64,000 bases of DNA from Pseudomonas sp. DTU_2021_1001937_2_SI_NGA_ILE_001 (GTDB lineage Bacteria; Pseudomonadota; Gammaproteobacteria; Pseudomonadales; Pseudomonadaceae), in assembly GCF_032463525.1 (NCBI RefSeq), contig NZ_CP135971.1, positions 4,526,001 to 4,590,000 on the forward strand, read 5' to 3'. Position numbers and translations under genes: made by a program. The first letter of the stretch is position 1, and each line of letters starts with the position of its first letter. Below, one piece after another: positions 1-8,570 of the stretch. Under the pieces are notes generated by a model. The model was not told the origin of the DNA, searched no databases, and saw only the letters and a list, made by a program, of their open reading frames with translations.

Positions 1-624
1 GATGTCACCGGTGTGGTAGGTCCAGGCCACCTTCAGTTTGTCGACGTTGCCGCGGTTGATCTGGTCCAGCGCGGCGAAGCGGCTGCCGCCTTCGGTATTG
101 CCGTAGTGCGCCCAGTCTTTCTGCGCCTTGGCCGGATCCACCGGGGTCAGGCCAGGGCCACTGCCGGTGGGCGCGACGCTGGGGTGGGCGACGAACATGT
201 TGCCCACGGCGATGGCCAGGACGATCGCCAGTACACCGGCGATGCCGTAGGGCGCCTTGCCGGGTTGTGCACCGCTGGCGCGGACCAGTTGCGGATAGAC
301 CAGTGCGACCACCAAGCCCATGGCGCCGAACATGAACAGGCGCGAGAACAGCGGCCAGAACTGCAGGCCGACATCGGCCAGTGCCCAGACCGCCGTGCCG
401 AGCAGAAACGCCGCGAACAGCCAGGCGCCGGCGCGCTTGCGTGCGGTGATGAGCAGGCCGGAAACGGCCATGGCCAGGCCGCCGAGCAGGAAGTACCAGC
501 TGCCGCCCAGGCGTACCAGGGAGAAGCCGCCCGCTGCCAGGGCCAGGCCGAGCAGCGCGATGACGATACCCAGCCCGAGCAGGATGAACCTGGCCAGGCC
601 GGAAAGAGGTTGTGGCTGTGTCAT
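1..624 (-). CDS. gcd: Membrane-bound PQQ-dependent glucose dehydrogenase, N-terminal part
   Basis: The first 208 residues are present; the gene continues beyond the left edge. The protein begins MTQPQPLSGLARF and has a run of about five hydrophobic helices (residues ~10-135), then the start of the periplasmic quinoprotein domain with DWAHYGNTEGGSRFAALDQI and AWTYHTGD, both typical of quinoprotein glucose dehydrogenases. The family oxidises glucose to gluconate at the periplasmic face and passes electrons to ubiquinone. It starts at an ATG 30 nt downstream of a TATAAT-like box. The PQQ and calcium ligands lie outside the window, so activity cannot be judged. Confidence 0.93.
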   Translation of the reverse strand, partial: MTQPQPLSGLARFILLGLGIVIALLGLALAAGGFSLVRLGGSWYFLLGGLAMAVSGLLITARKRAGAWLFAAFLLGTAVWALADVGLQFWPLFSRLFMFGAMGLVVALVYPQLVRASGAQPGKAPYGIAGVLAIVLAIAVGNMFVAHPSVAPTGSGPGLTPVDPAKAQKDWAHYGNTEGGSRFAALDQINRGNVDKLKVAWTYHTGDI

Positions 625-653
625 TTTGAAGCACCCATGTGTGAATGGGCGCG

Positions 654-687
654 ATTATAGAGCGCAAAATTAACTGGATGGTTAATT
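654..687 (-). promoter_or_regulatory. Probable gcd promoter with an inverted repeat
   Basis: On the minus strand a perfect TATAAT lies at 659-654, about 30 nt before the gcd ATG. At the expected -35 position is a 7-bp inverted repeat, AATTAAC (668-674) and GTTAATT (681-687), with a 6-nt spacer. The arms do not resemble the PtxS or HexR sites I know. An operator for a regulator is an inference. Confidence 0.5.
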
Positions 688-783
688 GTGCGAATATCGC
701 CCGGTTTTTTTGGCCGAAATGCCCTGTCCGCATTTTTTGTTGCAGCGGTGGTGCTGTTGATCTTTTGAACGGCCAGTTAGACC

Positions 784-875
784 GGGTAGGAGCGGCTTCA
801 GCCGCGAAGCGACAGTATGTTCACAGCAGATGCACTGAATTTCCTGGCGCTTTCGCGGCTAAAGCTGCTCCCACC
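784..875. repeat. Pair of inverted REP elements
   Basis: Two REP-type units face each other: 784-811 (core GTAGGAGCGGCTTCAGCCGCGAA) and 848-875 (its diverged inverse, ending in GCTGCTCCCACC). They lie between the divergent-facing 5' region of gcd and the 3' end of the flavoprotein gene. The remainder of the 625-968 gap holds the gcd promoter and no gene I can support. The same pair type recurs at 28706-28792. Confidence 0.85.
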
Positions 876-968
876 AAGCCTGTATTGCCCGTAAGGCCGA
901 CACCTTTGCTGCGCCCGTGCCGCCGCCTTCGCAGCTGGAATCGCCCTGGCAAGCGTCAGCCGAAGTCG

Positions 969-2210
969 TCAGTGGGCTTGCTGCAGCCAGTCGAGAATGC
1001 CCTGCGCGGCGGTGCGACCGCTGGCGAAGCAGGCGGTGAGCAGGTAGCCGCCGGTGGGGGCTTCCCAGTCGAGCATTTCGCCGGCGCAGAACACGCCGGG
1101 CAGGGCGTTGAGCATCAGATGCTCGTTCATGGCCTCGAAGCGCACGCCACCGGCGGTGCTGATTGCCTCGTCCAGCGGCCGTGTGCGCAGCAACTGCAAG
1201 GGCAGCGCCTTGATCGAAGCGGCCAGCCGCTGTGGATCATCGAACTGGCCGGCGGGCGCCAGTTCGCGCAGCAGGGCAGCCTTCACACCGTCGAGGCCGA
1301 GCTGGCCGCTCAGGTGACGAGCCATGGAACGCGAGCCCCTGGGCTTGGCCAGGGCCTTCTCGACCTGGGCCACAGACTTGCCCGGCAACAGATCGATCAG
1401 CAGCGTCGCGTGGCCGTCGCGCGCGATGCGTTCACGGATCGGCGCCGACAGCGCATACACCAGGCTGCCTTCCACGCCGGTCTCGGTGACCACGCATTCA
1501 CCGGGCCGCATCTGTTCACGATGCAGGCCCATGGCGATGTTCTTCAGCGGTGCGCCGGCGAAGCGGCTGCGCAGCAGCTCGCTCCACGCCGTCACTTCGA
1601 AGCCGCAGTTGCTCGGCCTTAGCGTTGCTACCTCGACGCCTTTGGCTTGCAGCCACGGCAGCCAGGCGCCGTCGGAACCCAGGCGCGCCCAGCTGGCACC
1701 GCCCAGGGCCAGCAGCAGTGCGTCTGTACTGACTGCGCGCTCACCGTCGGGGCCGGCGATGCGCAGGCTGCCGTCGCTGTTCCAGCCCAGCCAGCGATGC
1801 CGGGTGTGCAGGTTCACCCCGCTTTCGCGCAGGCGCTTGAGCCAGGCGCGTAGCAGCGGGGCCGCCTTCATGTCGGTGGGGAAGACCCGGCCGGAGCTGC
1901 CGACGAAGGTCTCGATGCCCAGCCCGTGGATCCACTGGCGCAGGCTGTCGGCATCGAAGTCACGCAGCAGCGGCTCGACCTGCGCCGTGCGTTCGGCATA
2001 GCGCGAGATAAAGGCTGGCCAGGGTTCGGAATGGGTGATGTTCATGCCGCCGACGCCCGCCAGCAGGAATTTGCGGCCCACCGAAGGCATGGCGTCGTAG
2101 AGATCGACCTGCATGCCCGCCTGGCTCAGCACCTCGGCCGCCATCAGGCCGGCGGGGCCGCCACCGATGATCGCGATGGAGGAGGGCGTAGTGAGGTTCG
2201 AAGCGGTCAT
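969..2210 (-). CDS. HI0933/TIGR03862-type FAD-dependent flavoprotein
   Basis: A 413-residue protein with an N-terminal dinucleotide-binding motif, IAIIGGGPAGLMAAE, and a C-terminal FAD-contact segment, GVFCAGEMLDWEAPTGGYLL, that is typical of the HI0933/BaiN-like family of NAD(P)/FAD oxidoreductases. The substrate is unknown. An upstream in-frame ATG would add 12 residues, but the start at MTASNLTTPSS puts the nucleotide-binding motif at the usual distance from the N-terminus. It is followed on the same strand by the NAD(P)-binding protein gene at 2294-2935, which lies upstream of it in transcription order, 83 nt away. Confidence 0.85.
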   Translation of the reverse strand: MTASNLTTPSSIAIIGGGPAGLMAAEVLSQAGMQVDLYDAMPSVGRKFLLAGVGGMNITHSEPWPAFISRYAERTAQVEPLLRDFDADSLRQWIHGLGIETFVGSSGRVFPTDMKAAPLLRAWLKRLRESGVNLHTRHRWLGWNSDGSLRIAGPDGERAVSTDALLLALGGASWARLGSDGAWLPWLQAKGVEVATLRPSNCGFEVTAWSELLRSRFAGAPLKNIAMGLHREQMRPGECVVTETGVEGSLVYALSAPIRERIARDGHATLLIDLLPGKSVAQVEKALAKPRGSRSMARHLSGQLGLDGVKAALLRELAPAGQFDDPQRLAASIKALPLQLLRTRPLDEAISTAGGVRFEAMNEHLMLNALPGVFCAGEMLDWEAPTGGYLLTACFASGRTAAQGILDWLQQAH

Positions 2211-2293
2211 GGGCGAGCGTGCTGCGTGGTGGTCTGGGCCGGGCATTCTACCTGAGATTCAGGGTCAGGCCCGGCCCCTGTACCGGGTCGCGA

Positions 2294-2935
2294 TCATTTG
2301 CCCAGCTTGCGCAGTTCATCCGACTCCACGATGCGCACGCCATCCTGCTCCTCCAGCGCCAGACGCCAGAGTGCGCGGGCTAGGCTGCACACTTCGATGG
2401 CGCCGTACTTGCCAGGCAGCAGCTTGGCGAAGGGCGCGGCGATCTGCTCGGCCCAGCGCGTTTCCGGGCGGCTGCCGACCAGCAGGGAGGGGCGGGCGAT
2501 GGTCAGTTGTGGCCAGTCCTGATCCTTCAGGGCTTGTTCCATCTCGCCTTTGATGCGGTTGTAGAACACGCTGGACTTGGGGTCGGCGCCGATGGCGCTG
2601 ATCACCAGCAGATGGCGGGCGCCCAGGGCGCGGGCGCGGGCGGCGAAGGCCACCACCAGGTCGAAGTCGACGGCGCGGAAGGCTTCCTGAGACCCGGCCT
2701 GCTTGATGGTGGTGCCCAGGCAGCAGAAGGCGATGTCGACCCGGCCACTGAGGTTCGGCAGCAGGCTGGCGAGTTCGCCGACCGGGTTTTCCAGGTGCGG
2801 GTGGCTGGCCAGTGGCCGCCGGGTGGGGGCCAGCAGCCGGCTTACGGTGGGTTCACTGAGCAGGCGATCAAGCAGGTGTTCGCCGGTCAGGCCTGTGGCG
2901 CCTGCGAGCAGGATGTGTTGCGGCGTCAAGTACAT
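2294..2935 (-). CDS. NAD(P)H-binding atypical SDR protein (HTATIP2/YbjT-like)
   Basis: A 213-residue single-domain protein. The N-terminal [19 protein letters not shown] is a Rossmann glycine motif of the atypical short-chain dehydrogenase type, followed by [16 protein letters not shown] and an [12 protein letters not shown] segment with the conserved Ser. [13 protein letters not shown] motif supplies the YxxxK pair. These features match small oxidoreductases related to HTATIP2/TIP30 and yeast FMP52. The substrate is unknown. It begins at an ATG with GGGAGAAACATC just upstream. Confidence 0.8.
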   Translation of the reverse strand: MYLTPQHILLAGATGLTGEHLLDRLLSEPTVSRLLAPTRRPLASHPHLENPVGELASLLPNLSGRVDIAFCCLGTTIKQAGSQEAFRAVDFDLVVAFAARARALGARHLLVISAIGADPKSSVFYNRIKGEMEQALKDQDWPQLTIARPSLLVGSRPETRWAEQIAAPFAKLLPGKYGAIEVCSLARALWRLALEEQDGVRIVESDELRKLGK

Positions 2936-2993
2936 GATGTTTCTCCCTTGATACTGAAAGCCTAGGCCATGCGCAGCGACATGGGGTCTGGGC

Positions 2994-4718
2994 CTAGCGA
3001 CTGCCGGAGGTTTTCGCGTCCTTGCGCGTCAACGTAGTATTAAGCGCACGTTCTGCCTGGTTCTTGCGCAGTTGCTGCCAGCGGGCGAGCACTGCCTTGG
3101 GGGCCCATATCTGGGGTTCGGATGCTTCGTAGTTGTCTTCTATCTCACGTTGCGCCACATAGGCGCTGGCTTGCTTGAAGGCTTGTTGCAGGTCATCGGT
3201 TTCGACCAGTGCCCGGGCGAATAGTGCGTCGCCGAAGTAGGTGAAGTCGGCTTCTTCCGAACAGCCGAAGGACACCCGGTCGGCCCGCGAGGCGGTCATG
3301 ACCAGGGTGTGCTCGTCTTTCAGGGCCGGAATGAAACCGCCGGAATAGCAGGCCGAGATGACGATGATCTTGTCGCGGTTCTTCAGCGGCGCGAGTACCG
3401 ACGCCAGCTCGTCGGCGGGCAGGTCCGACAGCGACAGGCGCGGTTGGTCCAGAACCAGTTCGTGGTCGTGGGTGCCATGGCTGGTCAGGTAGATGAACAC
3501 CAGGTCTTCCGGGCCGCTGCGTTGCGCCAGTGCCTGGATGGCGCGGCTGATGCTTTCACGGGTGGCCAGGGGGCGGTCCTGCATGTGGTCGCGGTGGTTG
3601 ACCAGACTGACCTGGCCGTAGGCGCCGAAACGGGTCTTGAGCAGGTTGCCGACGTAATCGGCCTCGCGCATGAATACGCTCTGCTTGCCGTCGCCGCCGA
3701 CCACCAGGCTGTACAGCTCCACCGCCGGGGTCGAGGCGGGCAGGGCGGCCAGGGCGTTGTCGAGCAGCTTGCCCTGAGCCAGCAGGCCGGTTTCCAGGCT
3801 GTCGGGCAGCAGGTTGCCCTGGGCGTCGCGCACGCGCTGGCCGTTGGCCCAGACACCGCGCTGCACACTGCCGTCGGGCAGGGTCAGGGTGCCGTTGCCC
3901 TGGTAGGTGTCGTTGGCGAAACCGCCCACGTAGCTGCTGCCGTCGGCCAGTTGCAGGCGGCCTTCGCCGTTGAAGCGCCAGTTGTTGAAGTGACCCTGGT
4001 AGCGGCTGCCGTCGGCGCCGACCAGTTCACCCTTGCCGGTGAGCGCGCCCTGGCTGAACTGGCCGGTCCATACGTCACCTTCGCTGTTCTCGTAGCGGCC
4101 GCGGCCGCCCAGCTGGCTGTCGTGGAAGCCGCCGACGTACTGGTCGCCCTCGGCGCTGTTGAAGGTCCCGTTGCCCTGCAACTGACCGTGCACGAAGCGT
4201 CCGCTGTACTGGTTGCCGTTGGCGTCGCTGCGCACCCCTTCGCCATGCGGCTTGCCCTGGCTGAACTGGCCCTGGTACTGGGTGCCGTCGTCCAGCTCCA
4301 GGCGGCCGGCACCGTCGTACAGGTCGGCCTTGAACTCGCCGCGATACAGCAGGCCCTTTTCCTTGTAGGTGCCTTCGCCGTCGCGGCGGCCCTGCCTGAA
4401 GCCGCCGACGTAGCTGCTGGTGCGGGTGGTCAGCATGCCCTGGCCGTCGTACAGCCCCTGCTTGAAACCGCCCTTGTAGACGTCACCGTTGCTGGCGTGC
4501 CATTCGCCCTGGCCCTGCCACAGCCCGGCTTCGAACTGGCCCTGGTACCAGCTGCCGTTGGGGTAGTCGACACGCCCCTGGCCTTGCATCAGGCCGTTGA
4601 CCAGGTCGCCCCGGTAGCGACCGCCATCCGGTAGGCGGCCATCGGGCGGCAGCAGCGACTCGCCGTCTCCGCAGCCAGCGATCAGTAAGGTCAGTGCCAG
4701 TGGAGCGAGCGCACGCAT
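2994..4718 (-). CDS. Lipoprotein with MORN repeats and a C13 (legumain-like) cysteine peptidase domain
   Basis: A 574-residue protein. A short signal ends in a lipobox, LLIAGC (Cys16), followed by Gly at +2, which predicts outer-membrane sorting. Residues ~31-290 hold 11-12 MORN repeats of about 23 residues (pattern YxGxFxxGxxxGxGxxxxxxG). Residues ~330-535 form a caspase-clan C13 domain with [11 protein letters not shown] (His414) and [12 protein letters not shown] (Cys457), the expected catalytic pair. Peptidase activity is inferred from these residues; the substrate is unknown, and the MORN array may bind a partner or lipid. It is transcribed alone, with gaps of 58 and 128 bp to its same-strand neighbours. 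Confidence 0.88.
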   Translation of the reverse strand: MRALAPLALTLLIAGCGDGESLLPPDGRLPDGGRYRGDLVNGLMQGQGRVDYPNGSWYQGQFEAGLWQGQGEWHASNGDVYKGGFKQGLYDGQGMLTTRTSSYVGGFRQGRRDGEGTYKEKGLLYRGEFKADLYDGAGRLELDDGTQYQGQFSQGKPHGEGVRSDANGNQYSGRFVHGQLQGNGTFNSAEGDQYVGGFHDSQLGGRGRYENSEGDVWTGQFSQGALTGKGELVGADGSRYQGHFNNWRFNGEGRLQLADGSSYVGGFANDTYQGNGTLTLPDGSVQRGVWANGQRVRDAQGNLLPDSLETGLLAQGKLLDNALAALPASTPAVELYSLVVGGDGKQSVFMREADYVGNLLKTRFGAYGQVSLVNHRDHMQDRPLATRESISRAIQALAQRSGPEDLVFIYLTSHGTHDHELVLDQPRLSLSDLPADELASVLAPLKNRDKIIVISACYSGGFIPALKDEHTLVMTASRADRVSFGCSEEADFTYFGDALFARALVETDDLQQAFKQASAYVAQREIEDNYEASEPQIWAPKAVLARWQQLRKNQAERALNTTLTRKDAKTSGSR

Positions 4719-4846
4719 GTCCAGGTCTCGAGGAGGAGTGAATCCGGAGGGAACGGATACGGAGCCGTATCACGCTTGAGAAGAGTATGCCGCAGGCTGT
4801 CAGGTGGACGAAACAGTCTGTTACGACTGTTTCGTGTCAATCGCGG

Positions 4847-5302
4847 TCAGGTAAAACAGAGTGTGAGCGGCTCGGCAATATAGGCCGGCTTTTCCTGGCC
4901 CTCGATTTCCAGCGTGGCGGTACCCTTGAGCAGCCACTGGCCGGGTTTCTTCTCGGTGACCTCGGCGAGCTGCAGCTTCAGGCGCACCCGCGAGCCCACC
5001 GCCACTGGCTGGATGAAGCGCACGCTGTCCAGGCCATAGTTGACCACCATCTTCAGGCCTTCGGGCAGCACCAGCAGCTCGCCCATCAGCTTGGGAATCA
5101 ACGACAGCGAAAGGAAACCGTGGGCGATGGTGCCGCCGAAGGGCGTCTTGGCGGCTTTTTCGGGGTCGACGTGGATGAACTGGAAGTCTTCGGTGGCCTC
5201 GGCGAACAGGTTGATGCGTTCCTGGTCGATGGTCAGCCAGTCGGAGTGGCCAAGGTCCTTGCCGATATAGCTTGCGAGCTGGTCTGCCGGTACATAGGGC
5301 AT
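4847..5302 (-). CDS. phaJ4: MaoC-family (R)-specific enoyl-CoA hydratase, PhaJ4-like
   Basis: A 151-residue hot-dog-fold protein. The hydratase-2 signature is present: FAEATEDFQFIHVDP with Asp39 and His44, then GGTIAHGFLSLS. The family hydrates trans-2-enoyl-CoA to (R)-3-hydroxyacyl-CoA and in pseudomonads can feed fatty-acid oxidation intermediates into PHA synthesis. Its place beside a CidA/LrgA-CidB/LrgB pair agrees with what I recall of the P. putida phaJ4 locus, hence the symbol; substrate chain length cannot be read from the sequence. It diverges from cidA across about 160 bp. Confidence 0.82.
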   Translation of the reverse strand: MPYVPADQLASYIGKDLGHSDWLTIDQERINLFAEATEDFQFIHVDPEKAAKTPFGGTIAHGFLSLSLIPKLMGELLVLPEGLKMVVNYGLDSVRFIQPVAVGSRVRLKLQLAEVTEKKPGQWLLKGTATLEIEGQEKPAYIAEPLTLCFT

Positions 5303-5462
5303 GTATCTCTCCTTGATAGGGACAACCTACTGCTGGCGCAGTGGACCGCAGAAGATCAGCAGACTCGGGCGGCCTGGTCAAGTCGTGCCAGGGGGCTTGG
5401 CTGGCAAACGGCCTGGCATGCTTATAATGGCCGCCGCTGAATGCTCATCCGGGAGAGTCTGC

Positions 5463-5822
5463 ATGTTGCTACGAGGATTGACGGCGCTGGTGCTGTTCCA
5501 GCTGCTGGGCACCGCGCTCAATCACCTGTTCATCCCGATCCTGCCGGGGCCGATCATCGGCATGATCCTGTTGCTGGCCTTCCTGATGCTGCGTGGCGAG
5601 GTCGACGAGCCGCTCAACCTCGCGGCCAGCAGCCTGCTGCGTTATCTGCCGCTGCTGCTGGTGCCGCCGGCGGTGGGCGTAATGGCCTACGCCGGCGCCA
5701 TTGCCCGTGACTTCTGGGCGATTTTCGGCACTCTGGTGGTGTCGCTGGTGCTGTCGATGGTGTTCGTCGGCGTGCTGATGCAGAAACTCATCGAGCGCCA
5801 GGCCCGGCGCCGGGAGGCGTGA
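5463..5822 (+). CDS. CidA/LrgA family holin-like membrane protein
   Basis: A 119-residue protein with about four transmembrane helices and the family motif LPGPIIGMILLL near residues 25-40. CidA/LrgA proteins pair with CidB/LrgB and have been linked to murein hydrolase export, cell death and carboxylate (pyruvate/acetate) transport. The start is the ATG preceded by GGGAGAGTCTGC. A TATAAT hexamer at 5423-5428 lies 34 nt upstream of it. Its stop codon overlaps a GTG of the next frame, and a GGGAGG for the next gene lies inside its last codons, so the pair is probably translated together. Confidence 0.88.
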   Translation: MLLRGLTALVLFQLLGTALNHLFIPILPGPIIGMILLLAFLMLRGEVDEPLNLAASSLLRYLPLLLVPPAVGVMAYAGAIARDFWAIFGTLVVSLVLSMVFVGVLMQKLIERQARRREA

Positions 5823-5824
5823 CG

Positions 5825-6538
5825 ATGTTCGACTGGCAGGGCGCCTGGGCGTCGGTCATCCACCATCCGCTTTTCGGTATCGGTATCACCCTGGGTGCCT
5901 ACCAGGTGGCGGTAGCCGCCTATGAGAAGACCCGCTGGTTGTTCCTGCAGCCGGTGCTGGTATCGATGGCGATCCTCATCGGCGTGCTGCTGGCCTGTGG
6001 CCTGAGCTATGACGAATACCGCGGCAGTACGCAAATCCTCGGCGTGCTGCTGGGGCCGGCCACCGTGGCGCTGGCGGTGCCGCTTTATCTGAATCTGCGC
6101 AGGATTCGCCAGTTGTTCTGGCCAACCTTGGCTACGCTGGTGCTGGGCGGCGTGTTCGTCACCGGGCTGTGCCTGATGCTCGGCTGGCTGCTGCGTGCCG
6201 AGCCGATGATCCTCATGACCATGGCGCCCAAGTCGGTCACTTCGCCCATCGCCATGCTGGTCGCCGAGCAGCTGGGCGGGGTGGCGGCGCTGGCGGCGGT
6301 GTTCGTATTGATTACCGGGGTGCTGGGGGCGATCTGTGGCCCTGCGCTGTTGTCATGGGCCGGCGTGAACGTCCCGGCGGCCAGGGGCATGGCGCTAGGC
6401 CTGACCGCCCACGCGGTGGGCACCTCCCAGGCGTTGCAGGAAGGTGAGGAAACCGGCGCCTTCGCTGCGCTGGCGATGAGCCTGATGGGAGTGGCGACTG
6501 CGCTGTTCCTGCCGTTGGCCGTTTCTTTGGTCGTATGA
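5825..6538 (+). CDS. CidB/LrgB family membrane protein
   Basis: A 237-residue, highly hydrophobic protein with several helices and the LrgB-typical motif MTMAPKSVTSPIAM, followed later by HAVGTSQALQEGEETG. It is the partner of the CidA/LrgA protein 2 nt upstream. I chose ATG 5825 because GGGAGG lies 7 nt upstream; a GTG at 5819 would add two residues. The next gene follows with GAAGGAG overlapping the stop region, so the three genes form one operon. Confidence 0.87.
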   Translation: MFDWQGAWASVIHHPLFGIGITLGAYQVAVAAYEKTRWLFLQPVLVSMAILIGVLLACGLSYDEYRGSTQILGVLLGPATVALAVPLYLNLRRIRQLFWPTLATLVLGGVFVTGLCLMLGWLLRAEPMILMTMAPKSVTSPIAMLVAEQLGGVAALAAVFVLITGVLGAICGPALLSWAGVNVPAARGMALGLTAHAVGTSQALQEGEETGAFAALAMSLMGVATALFLPLAVSLVV

Positions 6539-6549
6539 AGGAGCTTGTT

Positions 6550-7140
6550 ATGACGTTGCCGCTGTTTCCGCTGAACACCGTGTTGTTCCCCGGCTGCGTG
6601 CTCGACCTGCAACTGTTCGAGGCGCGTTACCTGGACATGATCGGGCGCTGCATGAAACGCGGTGAAGGCTTCGGCGTGGTGTGCATCACCGAAGGCAGCG
6701 AAGTCGGCGTGGCGCCGGCGGGCCACTCGCTGATCGGTTGCGAGGCACTGGTGCGCGATTTCCAGCAGCAGGACAACGGCCTGCTGGGCATACGGGTGGT
6801 GGGTGGTCGGCGGTTCAGGGTGGTGAGCACCGAGGTGCAGCGTGACCAGTTGCTGGTCGCCGACGTGCACTGGCTGGAGGACCAGCAGGAACAGCCGCTT
6901 CAGGAAGAAGACGCCGATCTGCTGGCGCTGCTGCATGCCCTGGCCGAGCACCCCATGGTCGCCTCGCTGGACATGGGCCTGGATGCCGAGGGCCAGCAGT
7001 CACTGGCCAACCAGCTGGCCTACCTGCTGCCGTTTGACGAACAGGACAAGCTCGAGCTGCTGGAAATCGACGACCCTGAAGAGCGCCTGGGGGCGATCCA
7101 GAGCCTGCTCGACGAGATGCAGGGCGACTTGCAGGCCTGA
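6550..7140 (+). CDS. LON peptidase N-terminal (substrate-binding) domain protein
   Basis: A 196-residue protein consisting only of the LON N-terminal domain: PLFPLNTVLFPGCVLDLQLFE and ARYLDMIGRCMKRGEGFGVV are characteristic. There is no AAA+ module and no Ser-Lys protease domain, so it is not a protease. Stand-alone LON-domain proteins are widespread, with no settled function. GGAG 6 nt upstream favours ATG 6550; an ATG at 6535 overlaps the lrgB stop. It is the last gene of the cidA-cidB run. Confidence 0.85.
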   Translation: MTLPLFPLNTVLFPGCVLDLQLFEARYLDMIGRCMKRGEGFGVVCITEGSEVGVAPAGHSLIGCEALVRDFQQQDNGLLGIRVVGGRRFRVVSTEVQRDQLLVADVHWLEDQQEQPLQEEDADLLALLHALAEHPMVASLDMGLDAEGQQSLANQLAYLLPFDEQDKLELLEIDDPEERLGAIQSLLDEMQGDLQA

Positions 7141-7245
7141 GGAAAACCTACGTGCGTTGGCCAGCTCGCTTGGCAGCGTCACGTTCGCAACAAATGCGCT
7201 GACGTTACCGCCTTCTTCGCGGCCGAAGGCACTGCTAGCCGTTTT

Positions 7246-8568
7246 TCACTGCAAGTACTGGTAGCGCAGCACGGCGTGGGACAGGCCGTGAACGGCGAAG
7301 CCGCCCAGCAAGGCGGTCACCGCCGGAACCATCAGCCACCACACCCGTGGCGACATGGCCGGCAGTGGTTGGCGATGCTGCACCAGGGTCAGGCTGGCGG
7401 CGCAGACACTCAGGGCCAGCATCATGCCGGCGAGGATGTCGGTCGGCCAGTGCACCCCCAGGTAGACCCGCGACAGCGCGATGGCCAGCGCCGGGATGCC
7501 GCCCAGTACCAGCCAGGCCAGGCGCAGGCGCACCGGCTGGCTGCGACCGGCCAGTACCGCCAGGGTCATGAACAGCGCGAAGGCCGCTGAACTGTGGCCG
7601 CTGGGCATGCTGTAGCTGGTCAGTGGGTCGACCAGTACTTCAGGCCGGGCACGCGCGAAGAAGGCCTTCAGCGCGCCGTTGGCCAGCGCCGTGCCGAGCA
7701 GCGTGGCCAGGGCGAAAGCCGCATGCCGCCACTGCCGGGCGACCAGCAGCACCAGGACCACCAGGGCTGCGGCGAGAAACTGCACCTTGAAGTCGCCGAT
7801 GCTGGTCACCAGCAGCACGATGTTCTGCGCCGCTTCGCTGCGGTGCTCCTGCACCAGGGTCATCAGGCCGTGGTCGAAGCGGTCCAGGTGCGGCCAGAAG
7901 ACGAACAGCGCCACCATGGCCGCCAGGCACAAGGCGCTGATCAGCTTGGTCGCATGCCGTTGCTGGCGCAGGCTGCTCTGCACGCTCACGCCGGCCAGCA
8001 CCGCCAGCACGGCGCCGACCACCGCCGCTTCGCTCCAGAAGCCTTCGGGCAGCGGCAGGCGCACTGCCGCACCGGCGGCCCAGCCCGGCAGCAGGTAGGC
8101 GATCGACCAGCCGATGGCGGCGACGATGCTGACGGCGAGAAAGCGCGGGAAGGGCATGTCGCACATGCCGGCGATCATCGGCAGCATGGGCCGCAGCGGG
8201 CCGATGAAGCGCCCGACCAGCAGGCTGGCGATGCCGTAGCGCTGGAAATACGCCTCGGCGCCGCTCATCCATTCCGGGTGGCTGCGCAGGCCGGGTAACT
8301 GGCGAATGTTCTGATGGAAGCGGCGGCCCAGCACGTACGACACCAGGTCGCCCAACAGGCCACCCGCAAAGCCCAGCAGCAGGACGGTGCTGAGGTCGAG
8401 AATGCCGCTGCCGGCCAGCGCCGCGATGGCGAACATCAGCACGGTGCCGGGCACCACGATGCCGGCGATGGCCACGCATTCGACGAAGGCGACGATGAAG
8501 ATCGCCACGGCGACCCACGACGGGTTGGCACCCAGCCAGCCGGTAATGCTGTCGAGCCACTGGCCCAT
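7246..8568 (-). CDS. DedA-PAP2 fusion membrane protein
   Basis: A 440-residue protein joining two membrane families. Residues ~15-200 are DedA/SNARE-associated, with FVECVAIAGIVVPGT, GRFIGPLRPMLPMIAG and GWSIAYLLPGW. Residues ~240-430 are a type 2 phosphatidic acid phosphatase with all three motifs: K301...R308-P309 (KAFFARARP), PSGH 322-325, and SRVYLGVHWPTD with His373 and Asp377. DedA proteins are implicated in undecaprenyl phosphate or phospholipid flipping and PAP2 enzymes dephosphorylate lipid phosphates, so polyprenyl-phosphate recycling is a sensible guess. An in-frame upstream extension to 9339 would overlap the mpg gene and is not used. It follows mpg by 2 bp. Confidence 0.9.
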   Translation of the reverse strand: MGQWLDSITGWLGANPSWVAVAIFIVAFVECVAIAGIVVPGTVLMFAIAALAGSGILDLSTVLLLGFAGGLLGDLVSYVLGRRFHQNIRQLPGLRSHPEWMSGAEAYFQRYGIASLLVGRFIGPLRPMLPMIAGMCDMPFPRFLAVSIVAAIGWSIAYLLPGWAAGAAVRLPLPEGFWSEAAVVGAVLAVLAGVSVQSSLRQQRHATKLISALCLAAMVALFVFWPHLDRFDHGLMTLVQEHRSEAAQNIVLLVTSIGDFKVQFLAAALVVLVLLVARQWRHAAFALATLLGTALANGALKAFFARARPEVLVDPLTSYSMPSGHSSAAFALFMTLAVLAGRSQPVRLRLAWLVLGGIPALAIALSRVYLGVHWPTDILAGMMLALSVCAASLTLVQHRQPLPAMSPRVWWLMVPAVTALLGGFAVHGLSHAVLRYQYLQ

Positions 8569-8570
8569 GC

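Noticed and set aside
3309..4634. 441-codon open frame antisense to the MORN-C13 gene
   Set aside because: Ala/Val/Gln-rich low-complexity translation produced by reading a GC-rich repeat gene backwards; no start signal or domain.
3900..4640. Regularly spaced repeats that look CRISPR-like
   Set aside because: Spacing of about 69 bp equals one MORN repeat of 23 codons; the repeats are diverged and coding.
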